Shown here: positions 24,691 through 36,800 of the stretch, piece after piece
Position numbering within the stretch: position 1 is the first letter of the stretch
Layout: each line of letters begins with the position of its first letter
Source of the DNA: Dillenia suffruticosa
Lineage: Eukaryota > Streptophyta > Magnoliopsida > Dilleniales > Dilleniaceae
DNA: 64,000 bases
Direction of reading: 5' to 3'
Assembly (NCBI GenBank): GCA_033439265.1
Contig: JAVTVX010000020.1
Span: forward strand, 17,688,001 to 17,752,000
Program-made: the position numbers and the translations under genes
The notes under the pieces: model-generated
The model's database searches: none
Told to the model about the DNA's origin: nothing
Seen by the model: the letters and a program-made list of their open reading frames with translations, nothing else

Positions 24691-25413
24691 CCTAGATGTC
24701 CTTTGTTTTAATACTAAAAAAACATGCAGGTGGAGGGATTCGAATTTTGGATTTCGAATTTGAATAAAAGATATATCACCACTGCACCACCGCTTAGTGT
24801 TAGTATTGTGTGATAATATTTTTGTTTTCTTTCTTCCTCCTTTTGTTTCCTATTCTTACTTTTTTTTTTCCTTTGGTTTTTTTTCTTTCTATTTTCATTT
24901 CTTATATATAATAATTTTATTGAAATTTGAATAAAAATATTTTGTGGTTAAATATATAGATTTTTTAAATTATTAATATATTATAATTTATTGATAATTA
25001 TAATTTTATAGTTTTGAGATACATTTTTAAATTATGGATTAAAAAAATAAAATAAAAATGCAAAAAAATAATAAAATAATAAAATAAAAGAAAAAAGAAG
25101 AAATCAAAATATAATATTAATATATTTTTTAATTAATTTATTATTTTATTTTAAATTAGTATTTTATTATTTTTTATTTTATTAAAAATTATCATTTTTA
25201 TTATTTTTAATTAATATTATTTTAGGTTGGTGGTATAAATAAAAAAAGTTTTTATATTTATTATTTTAAATTGTTATTATATATGATTTTATTATTATTA
25301 GAAAAATGTGAAAAAAAGATAATAAATAATAAAAAAAATTATATCACAATAATATTTTTGGTTTGATGGTTTACAGGTTGCGTTTGTGGGTGCAGGAGTT
25401 CGCGTGTGCGTGC

Positions 25414-25450
25414 AGGAGTTCGGAGTTCGGAGTTCGGAGTTCGGAGTTCG
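25414..25450. repeat. Five 7-bp GGAGTTC repeats
   Basis: Tandem GGAGTTC units in the right arm of the foldback element; the left arm has only one or two, so the expansion happened after the arms formed. Confidence 0.9.
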
Positions 25451-25621
25451 AACCACAGTGGAGGCAGAAAGCGCGGTATTTTCTAGCAATTAATAGTTAA
25501 TGCTGCGCAGGGTGCTGGCTTGGGTGGGTAGGTTGGTGCTGGCTTGGGCGGGCAGGTTGCAGGTTGGTGCTGGGTGGGTGGGCACGTGGCTCTGCTGGCT
25601 CATGGGCAAGGCATATGGAAT

Positions 25622-25740
25622 CAGCGACGGATTTGAATCCGTCGCTCATTCAGCGACGGATTTGAATCCGTCGCTCATTCAGCGACGGATTTGAATCCGT
25701 CGCTCATTCAGCGACGGATTTGAATCCGTCGCTCATTCAG
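25622..25740. repeat. Four 29-bp tandem repeats of a subterminal motif
   Basis: Exact units at 25622-25650, 25651-25679, 25680-25708 and 25709-25737, each containing the palindromic pair AGCGACGGAT/ATCCGTCGCT. They match the motif repeated through both ends of the foldback element, a likely transposase-binding sequence. Confidence 0.93.
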
Positions 25741-26137
25741 CGACGGATTTGGAATCCTTCGCTAAGGATTTGGAATCCTTTGCTAATTCAGCGACGGATA
25801 ATTTTTTGACGGATTTGTTTTTCCTTAAATTAACGACGGATTTTAGTGACAAAAATTATCTGTTGCTAAATTTAGCGACGAATAATTTTTCGTCGTTAAA
25901 TTTTGTGACGAATTTTAGCGAAGAAAACTTATTTGTCGCTAAATTTAGCGACAGATTCCAGATTTTCGTCGCTAAATTTAGCGACGGATTTCTAATTTTC
26001 GTCGCTAAATTTTTGCGACGCGTTATTAGCGACGAAAAATTTTTTGTCGCTAAATCTGTCGCTAATGTTTTTAGCGACGATTTTTTTTAAAATTTTCTTC
26101 GCTAAATTTGTGGCTAAAAGGCTATTTTTTTGTAGTG

Positions 26138-26944
26138 CTGTTTGAGGAGCATTTGCGAGTTGTTTCTTACAAAATTTAATGGTTTTGAAAAGCAAAAATA
26201 TGCTCGTTTTTGCTTTGGTGATGTACTTTTGTGTCTATTTCTCAGTATATTTTGAGAGAGTGAAACGTCATAACTTTTAGAAAACGAGTTTTGATTATTC
26301 TCTTCTTTGAGATAAACTTGTCTTTCCTGCTTCTATCTCAGCTCATGGATCAATGACTTACAAACGTCGTAATCTAGAGTAGTTGAAGAAGGACGGAAAG
26401 CAATCCTTCAGGGGTCTATTTATTGCTCTCTTTTTACATGCTTAGAAGGATTTCTAATCTTTAGAGTTTTTATATATTCTGAATTATGTCAAATATAATT
26501 TTTTTTCCTATCAAAATAAATAGAACTGTCACATATTACAAAAATAGTCCTTACACGATAGAGAGCACAGTTCGTTCAAGGTGCGGCCAATCAGCAGTAG
26601 GATGTAAGAAGTAATACATATAGCAATGCAGCGTCAGAGGAGCACCGACTAGAATGTGATTCATGGAGGAAGGGGCATACACTCTGGAGAATATGTTAAT
26701 GGAATAGTATAACCATCCAAATGGTAACATAAATTTTTAAGAAGTTGATTTTCCCGAATGAACAGCAAAAATAACCACCGCTGAATCAGAAAATTATATT
26801 TAGACAAGAATTATCCAACACTAAAAGAGATGCTCTCTGGTTATCTTACCTCTTCATGGATGCAAGAATTGTTAGATTTATTTAACACCAGTGAAAGTAT
26901 GGTAATTTTTGGAAAATTAAAAAATTAAATTTTGGGTGATAGCT
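26138..26944. other. Unassigned DNA
   Basis: Between the foldback element and a copia LTR. No coding homology or element end that I can identify; it may be the continuation of the Tat/Athila-like element interrupted at 23313. Confidence 0.4.
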
Positions 26945-28268
26945 TGATGCGTAGGTTTGCAAAATCCGTAAACCACGAACTCTCTCATACGGATCGTTCA
27001 ATCGGAATGATAATCACGTACTACAAACCATCACCATACATCAATCTTAAATCTGATGAAACACAATAACAGGAAAATTTTCTACTCGAAATTTTTCGAT
27101 CCCTCAATTGATTCTCACTCCTGAGAATTAATTTCTCTCACGAAATCAACCTTTACTCATTGATTGTGTTTATACAGAGGATGTTTCTCACTCAAACTCA
27201 ATTTCAAGATGTACACTTACGTAGAAAGAGTGTTAGAGATTTATATGGGGAGAGATCAAGTGAGCTGGGATAATAAGCTAACTACTCATTACCCATTATC
27301 ACTTAATTATAATTTAAATAAATTCAAATTATTTACATGTGGTAAAATGCCCTCACGTGGGCATATTTACAGCATCTCCCACTTGCATATGAGAATATTT
27401 TACGTCCATCATAAAATCACAACTCATACAATCTATCACATCACCTTGCTAGCTTTCATATAGGATTGGACGTTGTGCAATCGACGAATACACCTGCAAA
27501 TAAAGATTTCTCAATACAGCTATTAGGATAATCGAGAAGCCACCGTTAGTACAAAAAAGAACTCGTTATACTTCAAATTCAACGCAGTTACATCATCAAG
27601 TCACTTTCCTTATCGAAAGTGATCTTTAATCATTGTTCGACTGTATATTCACTATTATATTTGAATTTCAACATGGATAAAAATAACCGGTTTGTCAGTG
27701 AATACTATACCATGATATATTGTCTACTGATTTTTCTTTTCCCAAACTCAAATTTATCGGTCTCAATTTAGCTGCTTTCTTAAACCTGCCCCTAAAATCT
27801 TTCGGGTCACAGGTAAATAGATTAAATTAGCAAATACTGAATCAAAATTTTTAGAAACAGTTGAAAATAATAAGCGTACAAGAGATCTCACCCAATAGAT
27901 CTCAGATCTCATATAGTGGGAATGGAGATTCGAATCATACCATCGTCTCAAATAATAACTCCCACTATTCCATGGTCTGTTTATCATACGTGGTATGAAA
28001 TATGTGCCACAATATTATTCATCATCTCTCAAAATGGCATATATCATATTTCTCTAATACTATACCAATATGGGACTCAGTCTATACATAATATTTTACT
28101 CAGAGATCTTAGAGAAAGTATTTTAGAGATAATATCACCAAACGTAGGTAATATCTGAGATCTCAAAACTGACTATTTACAAATAATATGGATGTGAGTA
28201 TATTCAAGTTGGTCATATCACATATTATCTCATGTTGAATACGTATTAGGGTGACTTATATTCTAACA
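26945..28268 (-). repeat. 3' LTR of a decayed copia element
   Basis: On the minus strand it starts TGTTAGAATATAAG immediately after a purine-rich AAGAGTGGCCC tract (complement of 28269-28279) that follows RNase H. The other end is placed at CTACGCATCA by dinucleotide only and could be off by tens of bases. No partner LTR is in the window. Confidence 0.55.
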
Positions 28269-30240
28269 GGGCCACTCTTAAAATCTTTTACGACTATAAA
28301 CCGTTTCATCTCCGCTTACTTAGAGATGGAGGTAATTACTCGTGTAAAAAAGTCAATCACGCTTGCCTGACATATCTTTTATTACATCTCATCACATAAT
28401 ATATGATAACAAATAAGTGCAATAAATAAACATGTGACTGAATAATATACATATATCGTATATATATATAAAACAATAAGCAATATAATCAGTACATAGT
28501 GAGAATTTTAACATACATGTAAATCCAATGATTCCTATATCTCACAAAGAATCTCATGTAATGGGTTTAATGAAGGGATTAGCCACCATGTCGCGTATAG
28601 AAATATATTTCATCGTCACTTCACCCTTTGCAATGATGTCTCTCACAAGATGGTTTTTGATAGCAATGTGTTTGAACTTACTGTGATATTTAGGATCTCG
28701 AGTGTAGGCAATGACTGTCTAATTATCATAATAAATTATCACTGGTTTTCCACTATCTGCCACAATCCGGAAATCATCCATAAGTCTTCAAAATCAAACA
28801 TTCTCCTAAACTACCACTGAGCATGCCACAAGCTCAATCTCCATCATAAATAGAGATACACATGTTTGTTTCTTATTACTCCAATATATGACACCATTAT
28901 TGAACAAGATAGCAAAATCTGATGTTGATTTGCGTTCATCCAAATCTTCGCCCTAGTCAGTAGTTGAATACTCAACGAGAAGCAAATGACCTCCTTCTTA
29001 ATGCAAGAAGAGCTCTGCAATTCTCTTAAACTATCTCACAATCATTTTCACTGCTTTTCAGTAACCACTTCCAGAATTCGATTGATACCTACTAGATCGA
29101 TTATAAAATAAATGTTTGGTCATGTACACAACATGATGTACTTTAGACTACCTATTGTACTAGCATAGGAGATTTTTCTCATTGCCCTTATTTCTTCCTG
29201 AGTCTTAGAGGGCATAATGTCAAGACTTAGACCTTCACCTTTAGCGATAAGAGTATCTATGAGATTGCTATCACTCATCTCGAAACGCTCAAGAGCCTTC
29301 CTGATATATGAGTCTTCTGAAAAAGCCAACACCAATCTTGTACGATTCTTTTGACTCCTAACCCCGAGAATGAATTAAGTTTCACTCATATCTTTTATAT
29401 CAAAACTCGACGATAACTATATTTTAATAGTCATCAAATACTTTCTCTTGTTCCCAACCAACAAAATGCCATCCACATATAATAATATGATCACAAATGA
29501 GTCAGTATAACGTATTAAGAATATGCAATGATCCTCCTCGATCATCACAAACTTATAAGATATCATTCCCTCGTAAAATCTCAGATACCACTACTTGGAT
29601 GATTGTTTAAGACCATATAACGACTTCTGAAGTTGACAGACTTAATCCTCCTAATCTTTTAGAACAAATCCAGAAAATTGTTCCATGTAGATCTCCTCAT
29701 TTAAACTTCTGTTAAGGAAGACAGTTTTTTGTCCATCTGATATAACTTTGAAACCATATTTAAGACAATCGTTAAAAATAAACAGATCGAGATAAATTTG
29801 ACTATCGAGGAAAAAGTCTTCTCGTAGTTCACGCCTTTAGTCTGAGTGTAACCCTTAACTACCAGACAGACCTTATACCTCTCCATCGATCCGTTTGTCT
29901 TTCTCTTGACCTTGAAAGCCTATTTGTTCCCAATGGTCCTTCTGCTCTCAAACAAATCAACTAGATTTCAAACTCCGTTAATTCTTATTGATTTCTTTTC
30001 TCCATCAATGGCTTTTTAACCAATGATTCTTCACAGGACCTTCGAGAGCCTCTTAGACCAATTTAAGTTCCTAATCATTCTCAAGAGTCACAATGAGTGT
30101 TTTACCCTTTACTAGTTGTTGACCTAGTGAAAACTTTGGATTCGAACACCAATCCTTTGATCAACATGATTTCATTTGTAAACAACACCATTCTCATTGA
30201 TCCTGAATATTTGGCCTTACGTAGTAATTGTGAGTTGTAT
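28269..30240 (-). pseudogene. Ty1/copia pol remnant (RT and RNase H)
   Basis: Reading down the minus strand: VKGYTQTKGVNYEKTFSSIV (RT N-terminal part, 29701-29886), SLYGLKQSSK near 29580-29600, an LLYVDGILLVGN stretch near 29450-29490 where the catalytic YVDD has become YVDG, KDMSE and LGV, then RNase H pieces KALERFEMSDSN and ISYASTIGSLKYIM (29120-29335), and near 28600-28720 KHIAIKNHLVRDIIAKGE and MVANPF, the usual RNase H ending. Frames shift repeatedly and stops are frequent. Integrase and gag are gone upstream of about 30240, where a LINE scrap begins. Confidence 0.82.
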
Positions 30241-30289
30241 AGAGAACTGAGTTCGTTGAGGCCAATGACTGATGGTATGGCTTTTAGCA

Positions 30290-30760
30290 CTATAGGAGAG
30301 GAGAAAGCAAGCAGGCTAGGGAGATCAAGTTGGCTAGAGAGACCTTTTCTAAGAATGAAGTGGCTGCAGCTTTAAAGAGTTGTAACGGAGATAAAGCTCT
30401 GGCCATGATGGTTTCTCCATGGCTTTCTTCAAGGAGAGTTGGGAAATGGTTAAAGAAAAGGCAATGGACTTCTTCACCAAGTTTCATGGCTCAAATGACT
30501 ATGGGAAGTTTGAATAGCACTTTGCAATCCTTATTACTAAAAAGAAAGGGGCCTCAACTCTGAGAAATTTTAGACCCATACATTGATACAGTGTGTGTTC
30601 AAACCATTGTCAAAACAATAGAAGGAAGGTTAAAGGAAGGTTAAAGGAAGGTATTGTGAGTGTAGTTGGAAATTTTATAATCCTGTTGAGGTAAGAAGGC
30701 ATATCAAGGATGCAGTCTTAATTGGAAATGAAGTTCTTGAAAAAACAATCTTCCAATCTC
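30290..30760 (+). pseudogene. L1-type LINE reverse transcriptase fragment
   Basis: A short piece of LINE ORF2. ETFSKNEVAAALKSCNGDKA (from 30333) is the N-terminal RT block. After a frameshift it continues GFSMAFFKESWEMVKEKA, FFTKFHG, ILITKKKGASTLRNFRPIH and, further on, a YKII-like VKTIEGRLKEG and RHIKDAVLIGNEVLE (about 30690-30745), which corresponds to the RT block near the first catalytic region. Several frame changes; neither the endonuclease nor the YADD block is present. Confidence 0.75.
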
Positions 30761-30844
30761 TCCAAACATTCTCCAAATGCTTCCAAATTACAATATGTGA
30801 AAAAAAAAATCTCTAATCCCATATTGTGTTAGTGGGAAGCCATT

Positions 30845-31131
30845 GCTGATTAAAAACCCAAGCATTTCCCTGTCCAAAGGCACCAACCAGCCATCCAGTT
30901 AACCCAACACCAAAGTATCTTGTCATTTCTAGAGAAACAAAAGAAAAAAATATGTACATGAGTCCTCCACATACTCAAGTTCAATCCAAAATTCACAAAA
31001 TGTGTGATAAATATTACACAAAATATTCCGCAACCCCAAGCAATCACAACAGAGATGATCTTGTGACCCCAGTTACTACTTGTTGACATAGCAGGCCAGG
31101 CCAAGCATAGCACTCCTAGTAAGAGCCCAAC
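30845..31131 (-). pseudogene. Possible exons of a host membrane-protein gene (unidentified)
   Basis: The minus strand encodes a hydrophobic stretch (LAWPAMSTSSNWGHKIISVV, then IAWGCGIF) and, after a plausible acceptor TTTCTCTAG, MTRYFGVGLTGWLVGAFGQG followed by NAWVF. Both look like real protein, with a transmembrane helix and Gly-rich turns, and are in a splice-compatible arrangement. I do not recognise the family. There is no start codon, no further exon that I can support, and LINE and copia debris lie just beyond, so it is more likely a gene fragment than an active gene. Confidence 0.35.
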
Positions 31132-31139
31132 CCAAAAAT

Positions 31140-32740
31140 TAGGATGTCAGCAAACCATAAGTGGATTATTTTTTTCTTTTGCTTTAATTTTATCCTAGTG
31201 ATTATGTTAGAAAAATGGAAATAGAAATATTCATGTACGCTGTTTTGAATTTCAAAATTCCTTTAGGAAATTATTTGCACATTAGGATTGGCAGATTATT
31301 CCATGATTCTAAGCATTAGGGCTTTCCCTTAGACCATGGATCAGATTCTTCATTAACTATAAGGTTATCAGGAAGAAAGAGGAGGTCAAAGACTCTGAGA
31401 CTATTTTGGATTGTAGTTACTTAGTGCAGTCACAAGGAACAAACTAGCAATTTAAATTCTTCAGATTTTTCCAAACATTTTATAGGACAGATTTTTAATA
31501 TTCTCTCTACTGCTTTTGAGACATTCCCATGGAATACACAATTAAAAGTTGATGAGCCATCGGTAGATAAATATCTATCAGGTCAGTCAAATCGAATATG
31601 ACTCAAAAGATCGAGGACTTTGGTTTTCTTTTGATTGTATTAAGGGGGCAACAGATTTTTTTGGAGGACTAAGAGGTTCACATCTCTTTTGGTTGTTTTT
31701 ACATTAAAAAAGCTTCAGGTTTTGGATTTTGAGGGGTTGAGTGCTATGCGTCTATTTCTTTTTCTTTGTCTTAAAAAACTTTATTTTGGCTTTTCTCAGT
31801 CACTCTCTTCTGTCAAGAAAGTTGCTTATTTTGTTGATTTTCTCTTTTATAATGTTCTCATACATGCCTTCACAATTCTTCAAATTTGTTAATATATTTT
31901 TTCTTTTTTCATCAAAAAGTTCTGGAATTTGAGATTGACATCACCTCTTTTAAGTATTCCTCACAACTGTAATGTAACGCCACCTTGCATGCTATCTCTC
32001 TTCATCCCCCCAACCACCCCAAAAAATAAGGGGGAAAACTTCTCTTAATCCCCCATCACCCAACTGAATATCATATAAAATCTAGCATTTCCCAAAAAAA
32101 AAAAAAAGTCACAAATGGAATCATTTCTACCTAGAATACATTAAGTCATCACCCAAAATATTGCAATATTAAAGACTAAAACTTCAAAAAATTCAAGTCA
32201 GTCCCTTGGATACCCAACACAAGATGTATATGCTATCAATTACAAAATCTCCTCCACATAAATGACTTGGATCTTCAGTTTGCTTTTTGTTGTTGCCTTT
32301 GGTTTGAGAGGAACTCAAGAATTTTTCGTTAATTGGTTTCATTCTGATCCACTGGATTTGGATAATGAGGTTTCTGTGGCCTCTCTATGTGCTGTTGCAG
32401 TTTGTTTGTTTCATGGTAAATACTTTTTAATGTACATGTGACTCAGGATCCCTTCTTTTCTTTTTCTTTTGTTTCCTTTTCTTTAGTTTTTTTGAGGATT
32501 TCTTACCCTTCTTTTCTATGTCTTTTAGTTTTTTAATCTAATAAATTCTTTTTGCATCCAAAATATTCAAAAAAATGATTAACGAAAAAACAGTGAAGAA
32601 AATTAATGACATGAAGTATTGTCCCACCTTTTTGCAACAAGAATGACTAGTTAACATGAATAAGATGGGTACAAAAAAAATATTACAAGACCAATTTCAA
32701 AGAACTTATATGTTACCAGCATAAGCGCATATATGGTAAA
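31140..32740. other. Unassigned AT-rich DNA
   Basis: T-rich and A-rich tracts, no reading frame with recognisable homology, no LTR or TIR ends seen. Confidence 0.5.
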
Positions 32741-32829
32741 ACATCCCTACTAATAACAACTGAGATAAGAAAAAGTAAGAAGAGTAGAAAAGGAAAACAG
32801 AAAGAAAAGGTTATCTTTGGTGATTGAAA

Positions 32830-32977
32830 AGTATTTTTCACTTTGAGCCAGAGTATCATACTCAAGATGCTTAAATTGCAAATAAGGCTGGACAATAGAA
32901 GCATCATCCTCTAGGAAATCCAAAGGATTCATCTCTCCATCAAACCTCCATGTATAACTATCTTCTCCAACATTATA

Positions 32978-33008
<31 letters not shown>

Positions 33009-33145
33009 TTCTTCTTCTTCTTCTTCTTCTTCCACTTGCTCTTCCCCTTCTACTTGTTCAAATCAATATCAACCTCCATGTCTGTCCTTGCCAAAGCCAA
33101 AGTCTCTTCAACCTCTTTGTTTAATTCCCCTCCTTTCACCACCAT
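32830..33145 (-). pseudogene. Possible host exon with an acidic microsatellite
   Basis: From an ATG at 33145 the minus strand reads MVVKGGELNKEVEETLALAR and on to IDLNK, then TAG (33052-33050). A (GAA)n(GAT)n repeat follows; in one frame it encodes a Glu/Asp run and in another leads into YNVGEDSYTWRFDGEMNPLD, FLEDD and QFKHLEYDTLA. The sequence before and after the repeat looks like conserved eukaryotic protein, in frames that no longer match across the repeat, consistent with microsatellite slippage. A donor-like GTGAAA follows LAQ. I do not recognise the protein. It may belong with the candidate first exon at 38737-38960, now separated by the Reina element. Confidence 0.35.
32978..33032. 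repeat. (CAT)n(CTT)n compound microsatellite
   Basis: Ten CAT-type triplets followed by about eight CTT triplets. It yields poly-Ser on the + strand and poly-Met or acidic runs on the minus strand. Confidence 0.95.
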
Positions 33146-33451
33146 TGATTAAGACTATGATAACTATACAAGCAATGGCAATCGCCGCCAGACTATCTCA
33201 GTTTCCTCACATTGACATAAATCTATTTCATTATCGGATAAAAACTGGTTTTTCGTACATGTCAAAGTTGATCAAGCACCTAGAATTAAACGCTTAATTT
33301 TATGTTTATTTGATTAAAAAAATTCAAATTCCAATTAAATGCATGAAATTGCTGTGTTGGTGGATAGAGGGAAGCAATTAGCTCTCTGGAGTCTGGACTA
33401 GTATAATAGAACAGCAAATGTAAATAAACAGTCGCTCGGTGAAGATGATAC

Positions 33452-33833
33452 TGTCACAACAAGAGGAAATAGAGTATAGTTACACAACAAATATCAGTTA
33501 GCTTAACTGAAAGCAGTTATGCAGTTAAGTGGTTAGGAGGTTAGAACATCAAACAATGTATAAATAGATTGTATCAGGAGAGAACAGGGTATGAAAAGAA
33601 AGACTTACTGGTTATCCTTCTCTCTTGCTTCCTTCTTCCTCGCCCTCTTATCCTTCTTCTTCTCCCTCTCTCTCTCTCCTCCTCTCTACTCTAATTCTTT
33701 CTCAAGCTATTCGTCAGACGTCTGCAGCAACTGGTGTGATAAATTGCTGTACAAGTAAGTAAAAGTATCAGCAGGTTGGTCAGTGTCGACTTGTTAAGTA
33801 TACATAAGGCGACTCATCGTAAAGTCTGTGACA
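33452..33833 (+). repeat. 5' LTR of the Reina element
   Basis: TGTCACAACAAGAGG...GTCTGTGACA. It contains ATGTATAAATAG (33556-33567), a good TATA box, followed by CT-rich leader sequence, so transcription probably starts within the next ~40 bp. Confidence 0.95.
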
Positions 33834-33838
33834 AAATT

Positions 33839-33850
33839 TGGTATCAGAGC
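33839..33850 (+). other. Primer binding site (initiator tRNA-Met)
   Basis: TGGTATCAGAGC, 5 bp after the 5' LTR; primes minus-strand DNA synthesis. Confidence 0.95.
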
Positions 33851-33876
33851 TATCCTTCCTCGGCAAAAGCACAACC

Positions 33877-36800
33877 ATGGTGGAAAGAACCAGATTGAAA
33901 ACTATGGAGGAACAACTAAAGAAACAAGACATAAGGATGCAAGAAGTCCAATCAGAATTGGGAACCCAGTACCGGCAGCTGGAAGCAAGAATCGACACTC
34001 TTGCCCTTGATATGGACAAAAAATTCAACACCATAATGCAAATGATGAATAAAGATAAAGAAGAGATTTCAGAAGCAGATCGATTGAACAAAACTCCAAT
34101 CCTCCCAACTCCGACGGAAGGAAGATTCAAAGGTGATATTGGGACTTCACAACTCAGGAAGGAAACCAATGGAAAGAACCACTTACCAAATCCACCAAAA
34201 GTTGAATTGCCCATATTCAGTGGAGACAATCCTCAAATATGGTTAAGGAAATGCCTTAAATTCTTTAAAGTTTACCAAATACCAAACTGCAGTTGGGTGG
34301 ACACGGTGGAAATGTACCTGGATGGTAAGGCTGAAATATGGTTTCAAGGAGTGAAGACATCAAAACAAGAAGTGAACTGGGAAGAATTTTCCCAACTCCT
34401 TTGTCAAAGATTTGAAGGAAAAGGGGTACGAGATGTTGTGGAAGAATTTAACAAGCTGTTTCAGCAAGGAACCATGGCAGAATACCAAGAAAGGTTTGAA
34501 GAAATGTGGTCATTCATGCTCCAGGTAAATCCTAAACTGACTGAGAATTACTTTATCTCCAGTTTCATTAGTGGAGTTAAAGAGGAGATTAAACCCATTT
34601 TAAGAATGTTGAAACCAACCACCCTACTGCAAGCCTTTGAAATTGCATCTCTTCAGGAGCAGTCTCTTGAATTAACTAGACAAAAGAGGATGGGTATGGG
34701 TAAGAACTGGGATAATAGTGAAGAATTGAGGAGGAACAAGATTACGACACCTCTCAATAATCACAATAAACTTCCCAAGGTATCTCCACAAGAGATACAT
34801 TATCGTAGAACTAACAATTTGTGTTTTAAGTGTGGAGAAAAGTATGCTCCTGGCCATCAGTGCAAGTTTAAGCATTTGAATGTAATCATAGCAGCAGAGG
34901 AGGAAGATGGATTAGTTAGTAATGAAGTAATGGAGCAAAATGACAGCAGTGGTGAGGCACTCGATGTATCTCTTTGTACCCTCTCTGATTCATTAGGAAG
35001 AAAGACTATAATCCTTCAAGGAACACTACAAGGATTGATAATATCTATACTAATAGATACAGGGAGTTCAAATAGTTTCATCAATTGTATGTTGGTGGAG
35101 AGACTAAAAATGGAATCAGAAAAGGATGAACCCCTGCAGGCAGTGTTAGCAGATGGGAGCAAGGTAAGGAGTGACACTAAAATCAAGGGAGTTAAGTGGA
35201 GCATACAAGGGTATAGCTTCTCATTTGATTTAAAGGTCATTACCTTAGGAGGATGGGATATAATATTGGGTGTGGATTGGATGTACAATTTTAGTCCCAT
35301 AACTTTTGATTTTAGAATGCTGCAAGTCAGACTAGCAGGTGAAGGAAGAGAAATGGTGTTAGAAGGAATGGTGAAAGATCCAAAAATGAAGCTAATCCGT
35401 GGGAAGAATACTAAGAAATTCAGAACACAACAAATACATAGTTGTGGTAACATTAACATATCTGCAGAAAACCATCAACTTCCACTGCACCAGTCCATTA
35501 CAGACCTTCTGCAGCAATTCAATGATGTTTTCTCTACACCCACATCACTGCCCCCAGAAAGATCCCATGACCATTCAATACCTCTTAAACATGGAGCCCA
35601 ACATTTCAAGTTACCACCTTATAGATATCCACATTCTCAAAAGGCTGAAATAGAAAAGCAAGTTCAAGATATGATCAATCAAGGAGTTGTCAGACATAGT
35701 AGCAGCCCCTTTGCTTCCCCAGTTCTGTTGGTGAAAAAGAAAGATAACTCTTGGAGGTTTTGTGTGGATTATAGACAGCTTAATAACATTACAGTCAAGG
35801 ACAGGTATCCCATTCCCAACATTGACGAATTACTAGATGAATTACATGGTTCAAAGCTATTTTCCAAGATTGATCTTAGAGCCGGTTACCATCAGATTAG
35901 AGTCAAACCCAAGGATATAGCTAAAACAGCCTTTCAAACTCACCATGGACATTTTGAGTTCCTAGTAATGCCATTCGGCCTCACAAATGCACCTGCTACT
36001 TTTCAGTCACTGATGAATCAAGTATTTCAGCCCTACCTGAGGAAATTTGTGCTGGTTTTTTTTTATGATATTTTAGTATACAGTCCTAATTTGCAGTCCC
36101 ATATCCAGCATCTACAAGAGGTCCTTCTAATGTTGAGACAGCATGAGCTGTATGCTAAACTATCCAAGTGCTCATTCGGTCAATCTCAAGTTGAGTACCT
36201 AGGACACATAGTGACAGACTCAGGAGTGAAAATGGACCCACTGAAAATCGACTGCATCATGAATTGGCCTACCCCAGTTTCTGTCAAAGCTCTGAGAGGT
36301 TTCTTGGGCTTAACAGGCTATTACAGGAGATTCATCAAGGGTTATGGAATCCTAGTCAAGCCCCTCAATGATCTGCTCAAGAAGGATAACTTCAAATGGA
36401 ATGAGGAAGCTGATCAAGCATTTCAGCAACTTAAATCAGTCATGTGTTCAGCACCTGTGATGAGGTTGCCAGATTTCTCCAAACATTTTATACTGGAGAC
36501 TGATGCATGTGCAAAGGGGTGGGGGCTGTGTTAATGCAAGAAGGACAGCCTATTGCTTACTTAAGCAAAGCTCTTGGAGTTAAGAGTCAGGGAATGTCTA
36601 TATACGAGAAAGAGTTGATGGTTGTTGTTATGGCAGTCACAAAATGGAAGCACTACCTGATAGGCTACCACTTCATCATTAGAACAGACCATCAGAGTCT
36701 GAAGTACCTCTTGGAACAAAGGCTCACAAATTCCCTACAACATAAATGGCTTACTAAGCTCCTTGGATTGGATTATGAGATCCAATACAAGAAAGGTTCT

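Larger units (their letters stand above)
23313..26137. mobile_element. CACTA-ended foldback element with ~1.2-kb arms
   Basis: It starts CACTACACAAAAACAG and ends with the complement of CACTACAAAAAAATAGCC. The two halves are inverted copies over about 1.2 kb each (23313-24520 and 24838-26137). Both arms carry subterminal AGCGACGGATTT / CGTCGCTAAAT motifs, then a GC-rich stretch with CCTGCCCGCC-type motifs, then an almost identical AT-rich section in opposite orientation. The 0.3-kb centre has a GC-rich array. There is no transposase, and the expected 3-bp target duplication is not seen (AAA versus CTG), so one end may be altered. A transcript across it would fold into a long hairpin. Confidence 0.82.

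Noticed and set aside
23313..26137. CRISPR-like or satellite array because of repeated GCGACGGAT motifs
   Set aside because: Spacing is irregular, motifs are inverted as well as direct, and the host is a plant; they are CACTA subterminal repeats.
32950..33297. Poly-Ser open frame of 115 codons on the + strand
   Set aside because: It is the complement of a triplet microsatellite; sequence beyond the repeat shows no conserved pattern on this strand.
33838..33876. Upstream in-frame ATG as the start of the Reina polyprotein
   Set aside because: It overlaps the tRNA primer binding site; the ATG at 33877 is the more plausible start.
36510..36534. Programmed ribosomal frameshift in Reina RNase H
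   Set aside because: The shift is in the middle of RNase H, where no plant gypsy element shifts, and no slippery heptamer or stem is visible; a 1-base loss in a G run is simpler.
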